DNA from: UBA1181 sp963648205
GTDB taxonomy: Bacteria; Bacteroidota; Bacteroidia; Bacteroidales; Paludibacteraceae
Direction of reading: 5' to 3'
Length of the DNA: 27,209 bases
Assembly: GCA_963648205.1 (NCBI GenBank)
Contig: CAVJCT010000035.1
Coordinates: forward strand, 1-27,209
The notes below the pieces were generated by a model that did not search any database, was not told the origin of the DNA, and saw nothing but the letters and a program-made list of their open reading frames with translations. Position numbers and translations under genes: made by a program. This document shows positions 1 to 6,898 of the stretch, one piece after another (the first letter of the stretch is position 1; the number at the start of each line of letters is the position of its first letter).

Positions 1-378
1 GTCTCTTTGAACGGTCAGGCATTGTCTGGAGTGGAGAAGTCGGAGTGCTTCAAAGAGTTGATGGATGTGTCGTTTGATGTTCGAGAGGAAACTCCTTGGT
101 GCGGACGAGTGAAAGGAAAGTACTTTGTCAAGGGAGTGTTGGATGCGAAGGATGTCAAAGGACGGTGGATGAGTTTCCTTTTTCTTTCGGATGAAGAAGA
201 CGGAAAGAGTGCGTTGTTGCGAGAGTTGAATGCTTTCGGGTACAAAATGACGGCTGAGACTTTGGCTCGGGTGGATGCATGCGATAATGCCACGAAGAAA
301 GGAAAAGTAATTTTAGCCGTAATTGCTGCTGTGATTGTGGCTGCAATTTTATTTGTGTATCATTTAATTCGAAAATAG
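1..378 (+). CDS. Hypothetical protein with C-terminal membrane anchor (5' partial)
   Basis: The frame is open from the first base of the window, so the 5' end is missing; a TTG at 7 is the first possible start inside the window, but the gene probably begins further upstream. About 125 residues are visible. The body is charged and soluble-looking. The last ~25 residues contain a single hydrophobic helix (GKVILAVIAAVIVAAILFVY) followed by HLIRK, the layout of a tail-anchored or C-terminally anchored membrane protein facing the cytoplasm. The stop (TAG, 376-378) directly abuts the ATG of the next gene, so the two are almost certainly co-transcribed and translationally coupled. I do not recognise the family. 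The reading frame is secure; the function is unknown. Confidence 0.7.
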   Translation, partial: VSLNGQALSGVEKSECFKELMDVSFDVREETPWCGRVKGKYFVKGVLDAKDVKGRWMSFLFLSDEEDGKSALLRELNAFGYKMTAETLARVDACDNATKKGKVILAVIAAVIVAAILFVYHLIRK

Positions 379-1161
379 ATGGAAAACGAGAGAAGAGCAA
401 AATATCTGCTCATAGATGAGACCGGACTCACAAAGTATGGTATCGAGAATGGGTATTATCCAGATTTGAATACCGAATTGAAAAATGGAGAATTAAAGAT
501 TGCCGACCATGATGAGGCGGTAGCACTTCGCAATCAAAATGCGATAGCGAGATATGAGGATGGTGGCTATTATATCTTGAATCCGTACAATCAAAGGTAT
601 GAATTAGCTGCTTCAGAAGATTTAGTTGCTAAGTTTGTAGATAATGAGATGGAGGCTGTAAGACACATCTTGCAGATGATGGGTGCTAAATCTATTGAGT
701 TGGAGAAGATTGAGTTGACAGATTCTAATAAGAGTTATTTGGGAAATGGAAGTCTTAAATGGATGAAGCAAGGATTAGATTTGTCGGTTGATTATGGGAA
801 AAGTATGAAAAATAGAATTTCTCAGAAAGTCACTTCTTATAATCCTCAAAATGAAGTGCGTGATTTGAGTCAGATTGAGTATGAGATGGTAAGAACAGGA
901 TTAATAGATGATCCTTATCTTTCCCATTGTTTGAATGATTTAAAAGCGACACAGAAGCCTTTGACGCAAAATGACCGTGTGGATTTTCATTGTTTGGACG
1001 ATGTGAAGAAAGGTTTTAATATTGGAGCGAAGTTGAGTGTTCTGAAACTAAAGATGTCGGTTGACTATCAGCAGAAAAGTGAGGAAACACACGAGTTTAG
1101 CACAACCCTCAAAGTTTGTTTTGGACAGGCATCGGAGACTGCGAGAAAGGCATTGATGTAA
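379..1161 (+). CDS. Hypothetical protein, 260 aa
   Basis: Starts with ATG immediately after the stop of the upstream membrane-anchored gene, indicating an operon. There is no signal peptide and no membrane segment, so it is probably cytosolic. The N-terminal half is acidic and rich in Asn and Tyr. The C-terminal half contains two related stretches: LDLSVDYGKSMKNR near residues 133-146 and LKMSVDYQQKSEETHE near 225-240. Both have the pattern hydrophobic-S-V-D-Y-x-x-K-S, possibly a repeated beta-strand unit. The gene ends 20 bp before a strong terminator. I do not recognise the family and assign no function. Confidence 0.75.
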   Translation: MENERRAKYLLIDETGLTKYGIENGYYPDLNTELKNGELKIADHDEAVALRNQNAIARYEDGGYYILNPYNQRYELAASEDLVAKFVDNEMEAVRHILQMMGAKSIELEKIELTDSNKSYLGNGSLKWMKQGLDLSVDYGKSMKNRISQKVTSYNPQNEVRDLSQIEYEMVRTGLIDDPYLSHCLNDLKATQKPLTQNDRVDFHCLDDVKKGFNIGAKLSVLKLKMSVDYQQKSEETHEFSTTLKVCFGQASETARKALM

Positions 1162-1180
1162 GAGAGTAGAATATAAAAAA

Positions 1181-1220
1181 GAACGCCCCCAAGTCGAAAC
1201 TTCGGGGCGTTCTTGTTTCA
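1181..1220. terminator. Bidirectional intrinsic terminator
   Basis: A perfect 9-bp stem GAACGCCCC/GGGGCGTTC (1181-1189 with 1204-1212) encloses a further AAGT-CGAA-ACTT hairpin, separated by one C-C mismatch. It is preceded by AAAAAA and followed by TTGTTTCATTTT, so it can work in both directions. It lies between the convergent 260-aa gene and the GH5 endoglucanase gene. Confidence 0.85.
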
Positions 1221-1225
1221 TTTTA

Positions 1226-2554
1226 TCAATATGGATATTGTCCGGCAGCTGCACCGCTCATGATGCCGTCCAAGGCTTTTGGGTGGAGGACGGAATTGTC
1301 GTCATTGGTGCTTGATCCTCTGTTGAAGAGACTGGCTGGTGTGTCCCAGAGGAATGGAACGATACCGTTGTTTTTGGCAACGCGGTTCAAGTATTCGTAG
1401 TAGTAGCCACGAGAACGCTCGAAGATGTCTTGATAGGATGTGCCTTCTGAGTTGTTGCCGTAGGATGTGAGGTTACGGTCGGTAACAGCATACTCTCCTA
1501 AGATGACAGGGTAGCCTTTGTCTACGAAGTTGGTCTTGAGACTTGCAAACTGCTTGTCGAGGTAGGCTTCGTTGCACCATCCGTTGACTCCTACAGAGCG
1601 GAGCGTGTCGTTTAAATAGATGTTGCTGAATTCTGTGGTGTTACCCCAGAAATATTGCATCGAACCCCAGTCTGCATCTTCTGTCATCAATGCGTAGGTG
1701 TATGGGTAGAAGTGAACCTCGAACATTAAACGGTTGCTCACCACGTCGGTTGGCATAACGTCGTAAAGCAGACTCTTGTCAATGTCGGTGCCAGGACCTT
1801 GGATGATCAAGTTTCTTGTTGCATTGTTACTTCCAGTGGCACGAACGGTGTTGACGAACGTCTGATGGTATGACTTCAGCACGTTGGCTTGCTCTTGATT
1901 TTCGACGGCTGGTTCGTTAGCACTTGCAAAGAGAAGATGCTCATCGTAGTCTTTGAAAGTGGTTGCGATTTGTTGCCAGAGAGCGGCTTGCTCTTTGTTG
2001 ACTGCCTCTTGTTTGGCAGTAGTACAGTTGTTTTCCAACCAACCATTATCCCAGTGGATGTTGACGATGACGTAGAGGTCTTCTGCGATGGCATAGTCGA
2101 CCACCTCTTTCACACGAGCCATCCAAGTAGATTTGATTTGGAAGGTGGTGGCGTCAGACTCTTGAGCGTGCCAAGCCACAGGAATACGGACAGCGTTGAA
2201 GCCAGCGTTTTTGTAGGCTTTTATCAATGCAGGAGTTACTTTAGAAGCCCCCCAGCAAGTCTCGCCGTCGGCACACCAGCCACCGTCGTTGTCTGTAGAC
2301 TCTAACGTGTTACCGATGTTGATACCTGTGAAGATTTTGGATGCCAATGTTTTAGCGTCGCTTGGCATGTCTGCGGATGGAGTAACCTCTTCTTTAGTCG
2401 TGCTAAAGGAGAATGTAACACTGTCGACATTCGTCACCTCGTAGGTGGCAGAAGTGCCATTTTGCCACACGTGCATCGTCGCCTTATCTGCTCCGAAAGA
2501 GGATAAAGCCATACCGCTGACAAGTGCAGCAACTAATGAAAATTTCTTGTCCAT
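1226..2554 (-). CDS. Secreted GH5-family endoglucanase (cellulase)
   Basis: A 442-aa protein with a Sec signal peptide (MDKKFSLVAALVSGMALSSFGA). Next comes a ~30-residue module, residues 24-50, of the form KATMHVWQNG...YEVTNVDSVTFS. The GH5 TIM barrel runs from about residue 65 to the end. GH5 hallmarks visible: GINIGNTLE (77-85), AVRIPVAWH (121-129), VNIHWDNGW (164-172), ASANEP (210-215) with Glu214 as acid/base, HFYPY (281-285), and VILGEYAV (350-357) with Glu354 as nucleophile. Predicted role: retaining hydrolysis of beta-1,4-glucan (cellulose, beta-glucan or a related glycan) outside the inner membrane; exact specificity cannot be told. It is transcribed toward the terminator at 1181. The xylanase gene at 5254 carries the same short N-terminal module, suggesting a shared fibre-degrading role. 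Confidence 0.93.
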   Translation of the reverse strand: MDKKFSLVAALVSGMALSSFGADKATMHVWQNGTSATYEVTNVDSVTFSFSTTKEEVTPSADMPSDAKTLASKIFTGINIGNTLESTDNDGGWCADGETCWGASKVTPALIKAYKNAGFNAVRIPVAWHAQESDATTFQIKSTWMARVKEVVDYAIAEDLYVIVNIHWDNGWLENNCTTAKQEAVNKEQAALWQQIATTFKDYDEHLLFASANEPAVENQEQANVLKSYHQTFVNTVRATGSNNATRNLIIQGPGTDIDKSLLYDVMPTDVVSNRLMFEVHFYPYTYALMTEDADWGSMQYFWGNTTEFSNIYLNDTLRSVGVNGWCNEAYLDKQFASLKTNFVDKGYPVILGEYAVTDRNLTSYGNNSEGTSYQDIFERSRGYYYEYLNRVAKNNGIVPFLWDTPASLFNRGSSTNDDNSVLHPKALDGIMSGAAAGQYPY

Positions 2555-2627
2555 TTAGTAATATGGTTTTTATTAGGTTAAAAGATTCAAGGTTTGTGTT
2601 GAATTTGGAATTTCTTCAACGAACGTA

Positions 2628-2658
2628 CAATATTAGTTAAAAAAAGTGAAATGGCAAA
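2628..2658 (-). promoter_or_regulatory. Putative Bacteroidetes-type promoter for the GH5 gene
   Basis: Read on the minus strand, TTTG (2655-2658) is followed after 19 bases by TAATATTG (2628-2635). This matches the Bacteroidetes TTTG-N19-TAnnTTTG arrangement with one mismatch in the -7 element. It lies about 75 bases upstream of the start codon. Confidence 0.5.
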
Positions 2659-2691
2659 ATTGAAGTTGCCCCCGACCGCTGAAGTGAAATG

Positions 2692-2817
2692 ATTTTTCTA
2701 AAAATGACACCGAAAAACGGATGAAAAGTGAGAAAAATGACACCGAAAAACGAGCGGTTTTTTCTAAAAATGACACCGAAGAATTGGTAAAAAGTGAGAA
2801 AAATGGCATCGAAGAAT
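2692..2817. repeat. 33-bp-period repeat array, four copies (downstream of DUF4143 ATPase gene 1)
   Basis: The core AAAATGACACCGAAAAACG starts at 2701 and 2734. Diverging copies start at 2767 (AAAATGACACCGAAGAA) and 2800 (AAAATGGCATCGAAGAA). All steps are exactly 33 bp. The bases between cores alternate between a TTTTTCTA-type and an AAAGTGAGA-type flank, so the true unit may be 66 bp made of two halves. Bases 2692-2782 are repeated at 4279-4369 with a single difference. The array fills the gap between the GH5 promoter and the 3' end of the ATPase gene. A 62-codon open frame through it on the minus strand (11-residue repeats) is a by-product of the 33-bp period and is not called a gene. Confidence 0.9.
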
Positions 2818-2842
2818 TTTATCAATGTTGTTTCTCGTTGAT

Positions 2843-4171
2843 TTACAATGAATTAAAAATATTCTTCAAAGCATAGAGAGGAAACACTTTGATGTCATCA
2901 TATTCGCAGAAATTTTCGAGGGAGGTGCGGATGCCCCAAGCGATGTTTTTTTGTTGCAAGAATGTGCGCATGCTTTGCATAGAACCTTTGGTGCCAGACT
3001 TCACTTCGATGGGGTGGATCTCATTTCCGAGTTGCACGACATAGTCGACTTCGGCGTTACTGCCGTTTTTCTCGCGGTGCCAGCAATAGAGCGGTGTGCG
3101 TTGGTAGACAGAACCCGATTTAATGATTTCATTTCCAACGAATGTTTCGGCGATGGCTCCACGGTTGATGACTTGCATATCCGAAGAGGGGTTGAAAAAT
3201 TCAGTGATGTCAAGTCCAAGCACGCATTGAAGTAAGCCAGTGTCGGAGAAGATCATACGCTGGTATTTCTCGTTTATCTCTGCGCCCAAAGGAATACCGT
3301 TTGCAGAAGAATGCGTTACGGGGTGAACCAATCCGGCAAGGATGAGCGTTTCGAGGGCTTTGCGGATTTGTTCAGCGTTAGTCTCTAAGTTGACGCGACT
3401 GTAGACAAATTTCCCAAGACCTTGCTCGGCAACGGAGCGGAAGACGGCATCAATGCGCATAGAAGGAATGCGGTCGCGGTACTTGGCAAAATCATCACGA
3501 AACGACTGCACCAACTCGCTGAGGATGCGTTGACACTCTAAAAGGTCGCCTGTTTTGCAAAACTCCGCAACGACGGCAGGCATACCCCCCAACACCAAAA
3601 ATTGGCGAAGCAGACGAACTGCTTGCTCGTGCAGTGCCTCAGGAATAGGGTTTGAAGGAGAGGCTTTTCGTATGAACTCAGCGAGGGCAGTGTTGCCTGT
3701 TGCCCAGAAAAATTCCTCCATACTGAAAGGGTACATGAAAATGCTTCGGATACGGCCGACACCATACGAAGGAAGACTCTCCAAAGCAAATTCGAGCAAA
3801 GACCCTGCTGCGATGAGATGTTGTTCTGGATATTTCTCGTAGAAATAACGGAGTCGGTTGATGGCAGAAGGGCATGCTTGTATTTCATCGAAGAACAAAA
3901 GCGTTTTGCCAGGTTCGATGGGGGTGTGCAGTTGCAAAGAGAGCAGACTGCAAATTTCCTGTGGAGAGTACGTTCCGTCGAACAGATAATGAATGTCTTT
4001 ACGTTCGTTGAAATCGACTTCTGCAAAGAAATCAAAACTCTCAGCCAGATGACGCACTGCAGAGGTTTTCCCCACCTGCCTTGCACCGCGGAGCAATAGC
4101 GGTTTTCGCTCTTTTGCCTCGCTCCAATTTTTCAGTTCTATGTCGATATTTCTCTTAAAGTACATACACAT
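2843..4171 (-). CDS. AAA-family ATPase with C-terminal DUF4143 domain (copy 1)
   Basis: About 442 aa from the chosen ATG at 4171 (MCMYFKRNIDIEL). An in-frame TTG at 4216 and an ATG at 4165 are alternatives; family members typically begin near MYFKR. Walker A is GARQVGKT (about residues 29-36) and Walker B is LLFFDEIQ (about 92-99). The C-terminal DUF4143 region ends with AEVDYV...HPIEVKSG, the D...ExK pattern of a PD-(D/E)XK nuclease-like fold, intact here. Family knowledge: such ATPases are very common in Bacteroidales and their role is poorly defined. The gene stands alone, bracketed by 33-bp repeat arrays on both sides, so it looks like an independent cassette rather than part of the carbohydrate genes around it. 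The second such ATPase in the window is only distantly related. Confidence 0.9.
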   Translation of the reverse strand: MCMYFKRNIDIELKNWSEAKERKPLLLRGARQVGKTSAVRHLAESFDFFAEVDFNERKDIHYLFDGTYSPQEICSLLSLQLHTPIEPGKTLLFFDEIQACPSAINRLRYFYEKYPEQHLIAAGSLLEFALESLPSYGVGRIRSIFMYPFSMEEFFWATGNTALAEFIRKASPSNPIPEALHEQAVRLLRQFLVLGGMPAVVAEFCKTGDLLECQRILSELVQSFRDDFAKYRDRIPSMRIDAVFRSVAEQGLGKFVYSRVNLETNAEQIRKALETLILAGLVHPVTHSSANGIPLGAEINEKYQRMIFSDTGLLQCVLGLDITEFFNPSSDMQVINRGAIAETFVGNEIIKSGSVYQRTPLYCWHREKNGSNAEVDYVVQLGNEIHPIEVKSGTKGSMQSMRTFLQQKNIAWGIRTSLENFCEYDDIKVFPLYALKNIFNSL

Positions 4172-4278
4172 TCGATTTTTCTGTTCACTTTCACGCACCT
4201 TTTCTCGCCACGGCAAAACTCATTAAATTGGTCTTTGCTCGTCTGGCTTAACGAAAATGTTTCACTGCAAATATCGTC

Positions 4279-4374
4279 ATTTTTCTAAAAATGACACCGA
4301 AAAACGGATGAAAAGTGAGAAAAATGACACCGAAAAACGAGTGGTTTTTTCTAAAAATGACACCGAAGAAATTT
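4279..4374. repeat. 33-bp-period repeat array, three copies (upstream of DUF4143 ATPase gene 1)
   Basis: Cores AAAATGACACCGAAAAACG start at 4288 and 4321, and AAAATGACACCGAAGAA starts at 4354, each step exactly 33 bp. Bases 4279-4369 match 2692-2782 at every position except one (GAGCGG there, GAGTGG here). The array is in the same orientation as its partner, so the two form 91-bp direct repeats around the ATPase gene. It begins about 108 bp upstream of that gene's start codon and could hold its promoter or operator. Confidence 0.9.
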
Positions 4375-4481
4375 TACGGAAGTTGAATTTTAACGTAATG
4401 TATTGATAATTAGTATTTTATTAATAATTGTAAATTTAATTAATTTTAAAGACTTGAGGATGGGAGAAAGAGGGATTTTTT

Positions 4482-4547
4482 AGACTTAAGTCTGCCGTTT
4501 TTTTGTTGTAGAGGATAGAAGAGAGTATTCTAAAAAGTGTAACTTTG
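4482..4547 (+). promoter_or_regulatory. Palindrome and -7 element upstream of the lipoprotein gene
   Basis: The gap 4375-4573 is AT-rich and carries no gene. It holds a perfect 12-bp palindrome, AGACTTAAGTCT (4482-4493), a possible operator, and a TAACTTTG element (4540-4547) matching the Bacteroidetes -7 consensus, 27 bases before the ATG at 4574. I see no convincing -33 element at the right spacing. Confidence 0.4.
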
Positions 4548-4573
4548 CAAATCAAAAACTAATTGTAGATAGT

Positions 4574-5104
4574 ATGGAAATGAAACGTTTTTCATGGATT
4601 GCAGTGCTGTTGGCATTGGCTATTCCTGCGGTGTTTATGTCATCATGTGGCAAGGACGACGATGATGATGAGAAGGAAGAAACATATGATGATGTTAAAA
4701 GCGTGAAGATTAGTTGGTCGTTGGAGATGGATTCAGCGATGTACGACCTTTTCTACGTTGAGTTTACTTTTAACGATGTTTATGGAAATGCTCGCACAGT
4801 TACGGCTAACATGGACGTTAGTGTGTTTTATACTTATTCGTATGCGGATGCTCCAGAGAAGGCTGTTGGAGCAGTGGTACTCAAGCAACGAGAAGGTGTT
4901 GAGTTGGGAACTGATTCTATTTACACTGGAGGCGGAAGTTTAGATTTCTCTGTTGTTGGATATAACGAAGACGGTAGCGTTAATAAGTATATGAACCATA
5001 GCGTCAAGTTGCAGAATTCCGTCAGAGTCTCAGATTCTAATTATTCAAAACTTTGCGGAGAAGAAGGCTATTCTTTTGTAGAGGCTAGGTATCAAGTCAA
5101 GTAA
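4574..5104 (+). CDS. Putative surface-exposed lipoprotein, 176 aa
   Basis: The N-terminus MEMKRFSWIAVLLALAIPAVFMSSC is a type II signal peptide with the lipobox cysteine at residue 25. A second in-frame ATG at 4580 is an equally possible start. The cysteine is followed by GKDDDDDEKEE; a basic residue plus acidic run at this place matches the lipoprotein export signal that sends Bacteroidetes lipoproteins to the outer face of the outer membrane. The mature ~150 residues look like a beta-rich domain with many Tyr, Val and Asp and no recognised catalytic motif. It has its own terminator, so it is probably monocistronic. Being next to the xylanase gene hints at glycan binding, but nothing in the sequence shows that. 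Confidence 0.8.
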   Translation: MEMKRFSWIAVLLALAIPAVFMSSCGKDDDDDEKEETYDDVKSVKISWSLEMDSAMYDLFYVEFTFNDVYGNARTVTANMDVSVFYTYSYADAPEKAVGAVVLKQREGVELGTDSIYTGGGSLDFSVVGYNEDGSVNKYMNHSVKLQNSVRVSDSNYSKLCGEEGYSFVEARYQVK

Positions 5105-5127
5105 TAATTTTATTCATATTGCATTGG

Positions 5128-5160
5128 AAGGCTCACGATGAAAGTCGTGGGCTTTTCTTT
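5128..5160 (+). terminator. Intrinsic terminator after the lipoprotein gene
   Basis: Stem GCTCACGA (5131-5138) pairs with TCGTGGGC (5145-5152) around the loop TGAAAG, with one G-U pair. It can be lengthened by AAG/TTT pairs and is followed by TTTTCTTTTG. Confidence 0.7.
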
Positions 5161-5204
5161 TGTTAATCTATGGGGAAAGTCCTTTTCCGATAGATTTTTT
5201 TCTA

Positions 5205-5212
5205 TATATTTG
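5205..5212 (+). promoter_or_regulatory. Putative -7 element for the xylanase gene
   Basis: TATATTTG matches TAnnTTTG and lies 41 bases before the ATG at 5254, just after the preceding terminator. No clear -33 element is visible. Confidence 0.4.
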
Positions 5213-5253
5213 TTTTTCGCTAATATTATGTTTAACACCTATATCGTTAAGGT

Positions 5254-6837
5254 ATGAATAAATTTTTAACAAGTTTGATTTTGTCGGCAGCGGGCTGTTT
5301 TGCTTTGAACGCTGCGGACAAAGCCTCAACTTATATGTATGTTGGGGTAGGAGGCACGTCGACCAAGTATTTAGTGTCGGAGGTCGACAGTGTTTGGTTC
5401 TCTACGGATGCTGCGGATGGTGGAAGTACAGAGGAGGTTGATCCTTATCCTGGAACGTGGCGAAGCACGGCTCTTCCATCTCTCTACGAGACTTACAAGA
5501 AGCATTTCGACTATTTCGGTATTGCTGCCACTTACGGAAATTTCGGATTGAAGCAGGAGGGTGATGATAAATACACGGCGACATACAGTCAGCAGATTTG
5601 GGGTACGCCGGGTGAACTCTATTATGACGAGATTCAGCAAGGTATTGCCAAGCATGCCAATTCAATCACGTTGGGCAATGAGATGAAGCCTCAGTTTCTG
5701 TTGGCATGGTGGAGTGTTGGAAGTGGCGGAAATGTTACAACAGTCGACTTCACAGCCTCTAATGGAAAGATGATTAAAGTGCCAGCTGCGTTGCCAAACG
5801 AGAAATTGCTTTATGCGACTCTGAACGTGGCAAAGAAGATGGGTGTGCAGATTCGTGGTCATGTGTTGACGTGGCATTCGCAGACACCAGACGATTTCTT
5901 TGCTGAGGGCTATAGTGCGTCGGTAGGTTCTGACGGATTGCTCACCAACGCTGTGGATGCGGAGACGATGACGGCGCGCCATGAGTGGTATATCAAGACG
6001 GTGCTCGAGTGTGTGGCAAACTGGGAGGCTGCTAATGGATATGGCGAAGGCAACCACATTATTTGGGTGTGGGATGTTGTGAACGAGGCATGTGCCGATG
6101 ATGCAACGACCACCTTGCCATATAGAGGACAGACCACTAATACAGCCAGCAAGAGTCCATCATCAGGAGGTTCACGTTGGTATCAGATTTATAACAGTAA
6201 TGAGTTCATTATCAATGCGTTCCGTTTCGCGAATGCCTACGCTCCAGCGGATGTGAAACTTGCTTACAACGACTATAACGAGTATATGGATTATTCAGGA
6301 GGTTGGAAGACGACGGCTATTGAAACCCTTGTAAAGGCTGTTCAGAATGGAGCAGAAGGAGAGGTCAATGGCAAGAGTGTGAAGCCCCGTATCGACGTTA
6401 TCGGAATGCAGTCGCACTTAGGCACATCATGGCCAGGCACGACATCGTATGAGAATGCGATCAAGCGATTCTTGGCGTTAAACTGTGATATCAACGTAAC
6501 CGAGTTGGATTTCAGTGCGAAAAGTCAAGACGAGGCGGTAACTGCCTATACGAACTATTTCACCCTGTTCAAGAAATACGGAAAGAGTTACAGTGGCGAC
6601 CACAAAATCACGAGTGTAACGATCTGGGGAATCAACAATGAGAGTTCGTGGATCAATCCATCGTCAAGTGGAGGTTCGAAGACCTATCCGTTGTTGTTCA
6701 ACATCGTAGACAACGTAACGACCAGTAAGAACACCGTAACGTACGACACGGGAACGGAGGATTTGCCAGTCTATGATAAAGGAGACACCTACAAGCCAAA
6801 TGCATCATTCGATGCGGTGATCAAAGTGGCAGAGTAG
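5254..6837 (+). CDS. Secreted GH10-family endo-1,4-beta-xylanase
   Basis: A 527-aa protein with signal peptide MNKFLTSLILSAAGCFALNA and then a short module KASTYMYVGVGG...YLVSEVDSVWFS (about residues 23-50) like that in the GH5 enzyme. The GH10 barrel follows: SITLGNEMKPQ, GVQIRGHVLTWHSQTP, WVWDVVNEA with Glu278 as acid/base, IDVIGMQSHLG, INVTELDFS with Glu417 as nucleophile, and VTIWGINNESSW. Predicted reaction: internal cleavage of xylan beta-1,4 bonds with retention of configuration. Residues ~285-310 after the acid/base Glu form a Ser/Thr-rich stretch (TTNTASKSPSSGGS) that looks like an inserted loop. The gene appears monocistronic, with its own terminator at 6869. No SusC/SusD pair is in the window, so it is not visibly part of a polysaccharide utilisation locus. 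Confidence 0.95.
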   Translation: MNKFLTSLILSAAGCFALNAADKASTYMYVGVGGTSTKYLVSEVDSVWFSTDAADGGSTEEVDPYPGTWRSTALPSLYETYKKHFDYFGIAATYGNFGLKQEGDDKYTATYSQQIWGTPGELYYDEIQQGIAKHANSITLGNEMKPQFLLAWWSVGSGGNVTTVDFTASNGKMIKVPAALPNEKLLYATLNVAKKMGVQIRGHVLTWHSQTPDDFFAEGYSASVGSDGLLTNAVDAETMTARHEWYIKTVLECVANWEAANGYGEGNHIIWVWDVVNEACADDATTTLPYRGQTTNTASKSPSSGGSRWYQIYNSNEFIINAFRFANAYAPADVKLAYNDYNEYMDYSGGWKTTAIETLVKAVQNGAEGEVNGKSVKPRIDVIGMQSHLGTSWPGTTSYENAIKRFLALNCDINVTELDFSAKSQDEAVTAYTNYFTLFKKYGKSYSGDHKITSVTIWGINNESSWINPSSSGGSKTYPLLFNIVDNVTTSKNTVTYDTGTEDLPVYDKGDTYKPNASFDAVIKVAE

Positions 6838-6868
6838 GAGAAGAGAAAAGAGAAAATACGAAAGAGAA

Positions 6869-6898
6869 AGCGAGGCGTGAGAGCGTCTCGCTTTTTTT
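6869..6898 (+). terminator. Intrinsic terminator after the xylanase gene
   Basis: AGCGAGGCG (6869-6877) pairs with CGTCTCGCT (6884-6892) with one G-U pair, has the loop TGAGAG, and is followed by seven Ts. The T-tract overlaps the 3' end of the convergent ATPase gene by two bases. Confidence 0.85.

Noticed and set aside
2692..2817. CRISPR-like arrangement of 33-bp units
   Set aside because: The spacers are only about 14 bp and partly conserved, copies degrade at one end, and there is no cas gene.
2637..2825. A 62-codon minus-strand open frame encoding 11-residue repeats (FFGVIF...)
   Set aside because: The repeats follow from the 33-bp period of the non-coding array; it has no separate promoter and the same pattern is repeated at 4279-4369 without an equivalent frame.
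4172..4216. TTG start at 4216 for the first DUF4143 ATPase
   Set aside because: The added 15 residues are highly charged and unlike the usual MYFKR-type start of the family; ATGs at 4171 and 4165 are better.
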